Assembly (NCBI GenBank): GCA_021234155.1
Contig: JAJEKV010000508.1
Location: 100,729 to 164,728, forward strand
DNA: 64,000 nucleotides
Reading direction: 5' to 3'
Origin: Isoetes taiwanensis
Taxonomy: Eukaryota > Streptophyta > Lycopodiopsida > Isoetales > Isoetaceae
This document shows positions 58,706-64,000 of this stretch, in pieces (the stretch's first letter is position 1; every line of letters begins with the position of its first letter). The notes beneath the pieces were generated by a model. The model was not told the DNA's origin. It saw only the letters and a program-made list of their open reading frames with translations, and ran no database searches. The position numbers were made by a program, and so were the translations under genes.

Positions 58706-59486
58706 AATATTGCACTCTTGATTCTTATTGCCCGAAAGTGGATTTTACTACCACTTAGATGGATTTTTTGCTCACACTTACAAAGGTATTTGTTTTTAAT
58801 GTTTCTTCCAGTTAGCATAATGTTTTTTTTTACAAGGTATTGGTTTCTGATTCTACAATGTAGTGCTGCAAAACCCCTTTTGTTTCCTTCCTAAGATTTT
58901 CTTGAGATTAAAAAGAGTTTCACTTTTTAGGCCCTCTCGTTTGCTTCCAACTCTTGGATATTCCCGGCTGCTTGATTGTTCATAGCAGCCATCCTTTAGC
59001 TTCAATCAACAAACGGATTCTTATGCACACAACAGGTGGATTATTCCGCCCTTTTCCATGTCACGATCAGGTCAAACGGTGGCCACAAGAATGCATTTAT
59101 ATTGTAGGTTTGGAACTTTAATCGAACCATAAGGTGAATCATGCATTACCTTTAAGCTAGAGATGGAGCATCAAAGTCATATGGATTGATAAACAATGGT
59201 GTCATTGTGAAAGAGAAATAGTTGTAGCGATATGGTAACTTTTACTTATGTTCTATTTGTTTTATTGTGATCAAATTCAAAAAGCTACAGGTGATGAAAG
59301 CCTCAAATGAATTCTAGTTTTTTTTCCGGTTTGAATTTCAAAATTTTTGTCACACTTAAGGGGGTGACGTCCCCTAACGTCCCTAAGGCCCGAAGGCCAA
59401 AAAAAAAAAATTTTGTAACACAAACCATTAACATCCAACATATAAAAATTAAATCCCCAACACATAACAACCAACACATAACAACC

Positions 59487-59963
59487 ATTGACATTAACAA
59501 CTAACACATAACTACCATTGACATTAATTAACACAACCATTGGGTCCAACACATTTAAATTAAAATCCCCTTAAACCCTCTTTTGGTTTGAGTGCATATT
59601 CACAGGGGGTGGCGTGAGGGCAAATGAGAGCCCCCTCATATTGTATTTTGCACGCGTCAAATCAACACCATATAGTATTCCGCTTGAAAAATTTTATAGT
59701 ATTTTGCGAATCTTGTTATTAAAGATAGCAAATTTTGTACTTTGCATACCCCACAAACGAAGGAACCTTTACGTACGGTATAGATTAAGGAATAAGGGGT
59801 GAATATGCCTATCCAACAGCCCTCGTTGCCCGGAGTCATCCCCCGTGTGAATATGCACCCAAACCAAAGAGGGTTTAAGGGGGATTTTAATTTAAATGTG
59901 TTGGACCCAATGGTTGTGTTAATTAATGTCAATGGTAGTTATGTGTTGGTTGTTAATGTCAAT
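59487..59963. mobile_element. Long-arm inverted-repeat (foldback/MITE-like) element
   Basis: About 123 bp at 59487-59609 recurs inverted at 59839-59963 with few differences (shared words attgacattaac, cattgggtccaacac, gtgcatattcaca). The loop is about 230 bp and has no recognised gene. The true ends and target duplication are unclear, because the left side is bordered by more acacataacaacc repeats. Confidence 0.7.
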
Positions 59964-60199
59964 AGGCCGATATAAACTTAGAGTACAATGGTCTACCCAT
60001 TAGTCCAAGACTAAAGATCCCGTGACAATTGCCATTCCTTTCGGTGGAGAAAAGGAAAAGAATTACGTATGTTTTGAAGTTGAAGCCATTTGAAGCACCC
60101 AACCGCAAGAAGAAGCAATACATGAAGAGCACCAAAGCGCAAAATATCATCCCTACGCGTTAACTAGGCATGGACAAAACATACCGGGCTATACTATAA

Positions 60200-61080
60200 G
60201 TAATTCTCCCATTCCATTCTTTTGTACTATGGGATGTATCCACCATCTTCTAGCAAGGCAAAGACATCACACACCGCCCCCGGGAGGGTGTCCACTTACT
60301 TTCGATCTTTGCTACACCGGCCGCGCCTATACTTCAACTTCATAAGGCTCGGCTCACTTAATGTTCCAAGTTGAGTTCCCCACAGGCATAAGAAAACATG
60401 GTCCAAAACCTGCTTTTGTTAAGAAAGCCTGGTCTCCCATCCAAGACTTTCTCATTGAAACTCTTCCTTAGCCCATGCTATCCGGTCATGTATTGCCCTT
60501 AGATCCTAATCTCCCCTTTTGCCGGAAAGGGGAAGGACTTGCTTTCTGCCCCAAAGGCAACCGCTGGCAGCGGCCAGACCGAGTATTCAAAAGAATGTGC
60601 CTGGCCTGGCAACCCACCCATTTTACAAATAAATAATCCGAAGCACACGGGTGCCGCACCGCTTCCCTTTAAAGCAAAAACAAGCAGCCCACCAGTGCAA
60701 AAGTCTCTCTACCCCAAGGAGTGTGCAAATTAAATACTGGCTATACCCATCTTAACCTTTACAAAAGCTCTAAACAAACAAGACAAGCTTACCTTCAAGG
60801 CGACCCATGAAATGGAAGGCCTCCACTTAACTTCGAAATAAGCGATAAAAGATGGCGCCCTGGGTTCTCAAAGAAGGAAAGATGAGTTTGTCTCTGCATC
60901 AGATCAAAGGCCCCGACGAGCCCCGCCACACTATAAGACCGGAAAACAAATCAGAGGTGATCTAGCAGCAGTTCGGCAGCCATGACTGAACCCCAAAGAC
61001 GGCCTTCCAGGAATGATGCGCAAGGAACGGCTGCCGCCGCTTATGGCGGCTGCCCTAAGCGCTCTGCCCTAAACATTTTT
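60200..61080. other. Organelle-like (possibly mitochondrial) sequence
   Basis: GC-richer than its surroundings, with words such as cttagcccatgctatccgg and cggcagccatgactgaacc that resemble plant mitochondrial spacer or intron DNA. No organellar gene is identified, so this rests on style alone. Confidence 0.25.
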
Positions 61081-61430
61081 TTGCTTTACTTTCGCGGTTG
61101 CATTTTAAGAATATACTTCAAGACAATATTTATATTTAGCAATCCATGCACATTATACCATTGCTATGCACAAGACTAAAGTAAGATTAAAGTAAGATTA
61201 AGCGCCTTTGTTGTGAAGGTTTTGCATGAAATTTTGTAGGTGGTAGCCTTGGTTTTGTTTTTTTTTTACCCCTTCCCACCTTGATAAGAGGTTACTATTC
61301 ATTGTGTAAAGGCTAAGGTTAATTCCAACTACAATCCATATTATTACAATCCACATTAGATCTAATTCCAACTACAATCCATATTACAATCCACATTAGA
61401 TCTAACCAAGTTTATGTGGTTAGTCATTTA

Positions 61431-62829
61431 ATGACGTTTACTTTTGTTTCATCGAATAGAAAGTAAACGCAGTTCGGGAAATAATGATGCGATTCGTGGT
61501 TAGTTATTTTTTGTCCTTTCTTTCCTAGTTTTCTATTTATAGGTTTTCTCCCTTCTTCCTTCTTCATCAGCTCGCTTTTGCATCTCCCGTTCTTTTTCTG
61601 CAGTTTTGGCTCATCTAGTGCTTTTTCGCTTCTTGGGCAGCCATGCTAATTTTTCTATGGCTCCAAAGGTCATTTTGGTGCTATGAAGCGAGGGAAGAGG
61701 TCTGCGGGTGAGGCTTGTGATGAGGTTCCAGTTCCGGCATGGCTTAAAGCCATGGAGGTGGGTTGGAAGCCAAGATGGGGAAGTTTAAATGGCATCATCG
61801 AAGGCGGGCCGCGAGCAAAGTTGGATGATCTGTATATGGCTCTGGGCGGTTTTGGTAGCTTTGAATCCAAGATCTCATCCTTGCAAGAGGAGATCAACGA
61901 AAAGAACAGAGACAAAGAACCCTGTTTTGAAGTATCACTAAAATATCGAGGCGGTTTGATTTCTTGAACGAATTGGAGGATTCCTTGTAATTAGAGTGCC
62001 ATTTGCAGGTTGCACAAGGCCCCGGATTCAGCAACTAAAGGCATCATTGACAAAGGTAACACCTTAATCTCTAAGAGGAAGAATCTAATCTGCCGAGATA
62101 GGGAGGGGCCAAGAGTTGCAAGAGTTATATGAAATGGGGATTTAACCCTTTTGAATGTGAAAAGGATCTTTTGCTAGATGTTTTGGCTCTAAAACTGTGG
62201 TAACCGCTTAAACTCAATGTTTGTTATTGTGCTAAATTTGCTAAAGGATAATTTTGAATCAATTGTTCTCGTTTGAGGAAGTGAAAAAGTTTGGGTTTAG
62301 TTACTTTCGTCCATTTTGCTTTTGTAGCTCGCTTGTCTACTTTAGAAAAATAAGAGGTGTTTTGGATGTCTTAGAAAAGTTTCAGAAGTAATTCTGAGGA
62401 TATAGTTATTTCTGAGCTTGCTCCTATCCACGATTCCCTATTGTCATTTATTAAGTATCTATTTCAAGCCAAGATCTTTAGGACAGCGAATCTAAGACTA
62501 TGATCTCTATTGCTACTCTGATCTTATATAATCAAACCCCTTTTATTTTGTGTTTCCTGTTTTCTTACCCGGACTGTTTCTTCCATGGCGGTTTTCTACC
62601 TCGGCCTCGGTTGCAAAGCCTTAGACTCGGTGTAAAAACAAACAGCATGCGATGCCGGGGATCAGCGGCCCGTCTTAGAGACCTCTTTGTTTTCTTTACC
62701 TTAACTTCGAGGCGGGACTTACCATGCCGGTGTCAGCCGCCACGTTTGGGGTTTGCCCTGTTTTTATTCCTTGGGTAACCTTCAAGAAACCTATTAATTA
62801 CGGATCCATTTTAGCACATTTTAATCTTA
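61431..62829. other. Unassigned 1.4-kb segment between Helitron I' and Helitron H
   Basis: Here I' stops matching I (43811). The segment has a TATTTATAGG box near 61532, a C/T-rich leader, one small open frame, and AT-rich sequence to the Helitron H junction at A 62829. It could be a further insertion, a captured gene end, or a LINE 5' part. Confidence 0.5.
61683..61967 (+). CDS. Unidentified open frame, 94 codons
   Basis: ATG at 61683, about 150 bp downstream of a TATTTATAGG box with a C/T-rich leader between, as in plant promoters. The start MKRGKRSAGEACDEVPVPAW is basic then mixed; residues 62-75 (ISSLQEEINEKN) look like a short coiled coil. After the stop, another frame continues FDFLNELED, so the original protein may have been longer and this frame shifted or spliced. 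I do not recognise the family. It may equally be the start of a broken LINE ORF1. Confidence 0.35.
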   Translation: MKRGKRSAGEACDEVPVPAWLKAMEVGWKPRWGSLNGIIEGGPRAKLDDLYMALGGFGSFESKISSLQEEINEKNRDKEPCFEVSLKYRGGLIS

Positions 62830-64000
62830 TCTTATATTATAAAATTATAGCGCAGTGTCTTCAATGGAGCCCTAAATCGACCGGTCGAGGATTTGATTGA
62901 CCAATGGTGGAGATGATGTGGCGTGTCTTCAACTAAAATTTCATCTTGACTATGGCTTCAATATGAAAGGAAAAGGGAAAAGAAAAGCTTAAAAAAAAGA
63001 AAAGGAAAAGGAAAAGAAAAGGAAAACGATGAAAGGGAAAAGGGAAAAGGGAAAAGGAAAAGGACAAGGGGAAGGGAAAAGGAAAAGCCGATGAAAGGGA
63101 AAAAGGAAAAAGGAAAATGGAAAAGGAAAACGATGAAAGGGGAAAAAAAAGGGAAAAGGGAAAAGGAAAAGGGGAAGGGAAAAGGAAAACGATGAAAGGG
63201 AAAAGGAAAAGAGAAAAGGGAAAAGGAAAAGGGAAGGGAAAAGGAAAAACGATGAAAGGGAAAAAGGGAAAAGGGGAAAAGAAAAAGGGAAGGGAAAAGG
63301 AAAAACGATGAAAGGGAAAAAGGGAAAAAGAAAGGGGAAGGGAAAAGGAAAACGATGAAAGGGAAAAAAGGGAAAAGGAAAAGGGGAAGGGAAAAGGAAA
63401 GGGAAAAGGAAAAAGGGAAGGGAAAAGGAAAAACGATGAAAGGGAAAAGGGAAAAGGGAAAAGGGAAAAGGGAAAAGGGAAAAGAAAAAAGGGGAAGGGA
63501 AAAGGAAAAATGAAAGGGAAAAGGGGGAAAAGGGAAAAGGAAAAAGGGAAGGAAAAGGAAAACGATGAAAGGAAAAAAGGGAAAAGGAAAAGGGAAAAGG
63601 AAAAAGGGAAGGGAAAAGGAAAACCATGAAAGGGAAAAGGGAAAAGGAAGGTAAGAGGAAAAAAGGAAAGAAAAGGGAAAAGGAAAAGGGAAAGATAAAA
63701 GGGAAATAGAAAAAGCAATAGAATAGGCGAGGGGAAATGGAAAGGAAAAAAGGGCACCGCGAGAAGGGTAGGATGTAAGGGTGAGAAAAGGGAGAAAAAG
63801 GAGGGAAAATAAGAAAAAGGTTGCAAAGTCCATGGGAAAAAGAAAGTAAAAAGGAAAAGAGAGGGGGAAAAGGGCAAAAGAGAACTTGGGAAAAGGGAAC
63901 GAGAAAAAGAGAAAAAAGGAAAGGGCGTGAAAAAAAAGGAAGAGAGAAAGGGTGAAGAAAGAGAAAAAGGGAAGCAAAAAGAGCATCGAGAAAAAAGGAG
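62830..64000 (+). mobile_element. Helitron H, family of B, runs off the window
   Basis: Starts TCTTATATTATAAAATT after A 62829. The next 135 bp match the leader of B (attgaccaatggtggagatg and ttcatcttgactatgg), and then the polypurine minisatellite begins. The 3' end is beyond the window. Confidence 0.88.
62965..64000. repeat. Polypurine minisatellite of Helitron H
   Basis: GGGAAAAGGAAAA words with the phase marker ACGATGAAAGGG about every 50-60 bp up to about 63630, then irregular, exactly the plan seen in B. Frames without stops are compositional. Confidence 0.92.

Larger units (their letters stand above)
58257..61098. other. Composite 2.8-kb insertion in Helitron I'
   Basis: Absent from Helitron I, where gatgcagtgcatttt is continuous (43461-43475). 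It contains in order an antisense LINE-like 3' tail, a TGCATG microsatellite, a long-arm inverted repeat and GC-richer organelle-like sequence. No target duplication can be marked, and several insertions may be stacked. Unassigned AT-rich sequence lies at 58710-59480 and 59970-60200. Confidence 0.75.
55819..61430 (+). mobile_element. Helitron I', paralogue of I, with a composite insertion
   Basis: The 5' end is TCTTATATTATAATG at 55819. Aligns with Helitron I to 58256 and again at 61099-61430, then leaves it. The 3' end (CTAG) is not found in the window. The region 56040-56400 gives a longer open stretch than in I (including an MDFLMSELW-like start at 56231), but no known family is recognised. 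Confidence 0.85.

Noticed and set aside
58433-58894. Cys/Met-repeat open frame and its His/Thr antisense partner
   Set aside because: Direct translation of the TGCATG microsatellite.
17289-64000. Treating the TCTTATATTATAA/CTAGT elements as terminal-inverted-repeat transposons
   Set aside because: Ends are not inverted repeats and there is no target duplication; the A|T insertion, 3' hairpin and CTAG fit Helitrons.
1-64000. Endogenous virus, LTR retroelement or Polinton
   Set aside because: No LTR pairs, primer-binding site, protease, integrase or capsid motifs seen on either strand; the only reverse transcriptase is the LINE's.

Overview
The window looks like nuclear DNA of a land plant, taken from a transposon-riddled array of tandem tRNA genes. 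The tRNA-Gly(GCC) and tRNA-Ser(AGA) bodies are plant-type. The transposons are plant-style Helitrons: 5' TC, a 3' GC hairpin followed by CTAG, and insertion between A and T. No Rep-helicase gene and no convincing intact protein gene was found. The lineage cannot be fixed from sequence alone. A non-L1 LINE with a coiled-coil ORF1 and a short-repeat tail would fit a seed-free plant (fern, lycophyte or bryophyte), but that is only a guess.

Backbone: about 830-bp units, each with one tRNA-Gly and one tRNA-Ser, both on the minus strand. I count 23 Gly and 23 Ser copies. A minority are intact. The others are scrambled at the same few GC-rich spots, which looks as much like sequencing or consensus error as decay. 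Array blocks lie at 1-3491, 7911-8489, 12867-14481, 16750-17288, 19628-19920, 24393-27699, 35608-41014, 44427-47164 and 49412-50260.

Insertions, left to right: a broken LINE (3492-7910); a Helitron carrying a 3.7-kb CT tract (J, 8490-12866); Helitron A (14482-16749); Helitron B (17289-19627, plus strand); Helitron C (19921-24392) with D nested inside; Helitrons G and E' joined head to tail (27700-35607) with F nested in E'; Helitron I (41015-44426, plus); A' (47165-49411), a paralogue of A; C2 (from 50261) with E nested inside; I' (from 55819) with a composite insertion of LINE tail, microsatellite, long-arm inverted repeat and organelle-like DNA; an unidentified segment (61431-62829); and the start of Helitron H (62830 on).

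The array around A-C and the array around A'-C2 are diverged copies of one segment. Comparing them gives empty sites for B, D and E, which fix the Helitron boundaries. Seven Helitron copies carry a strongly strand-biased polypurine tract starting about 130-145 bp from the 5' end, always with purines on the transposon sense strand. Helitrons E and E' carry exons of a chloroplast nucleoid-type YbaB/EbfC gene (STIC2-like), a clear host gene capture. Several different Helitron families sit at the same A|T dinucleotide about 80 bp downstream of a tRNA-Gly gene, so the array itself may be acting as a landing site.
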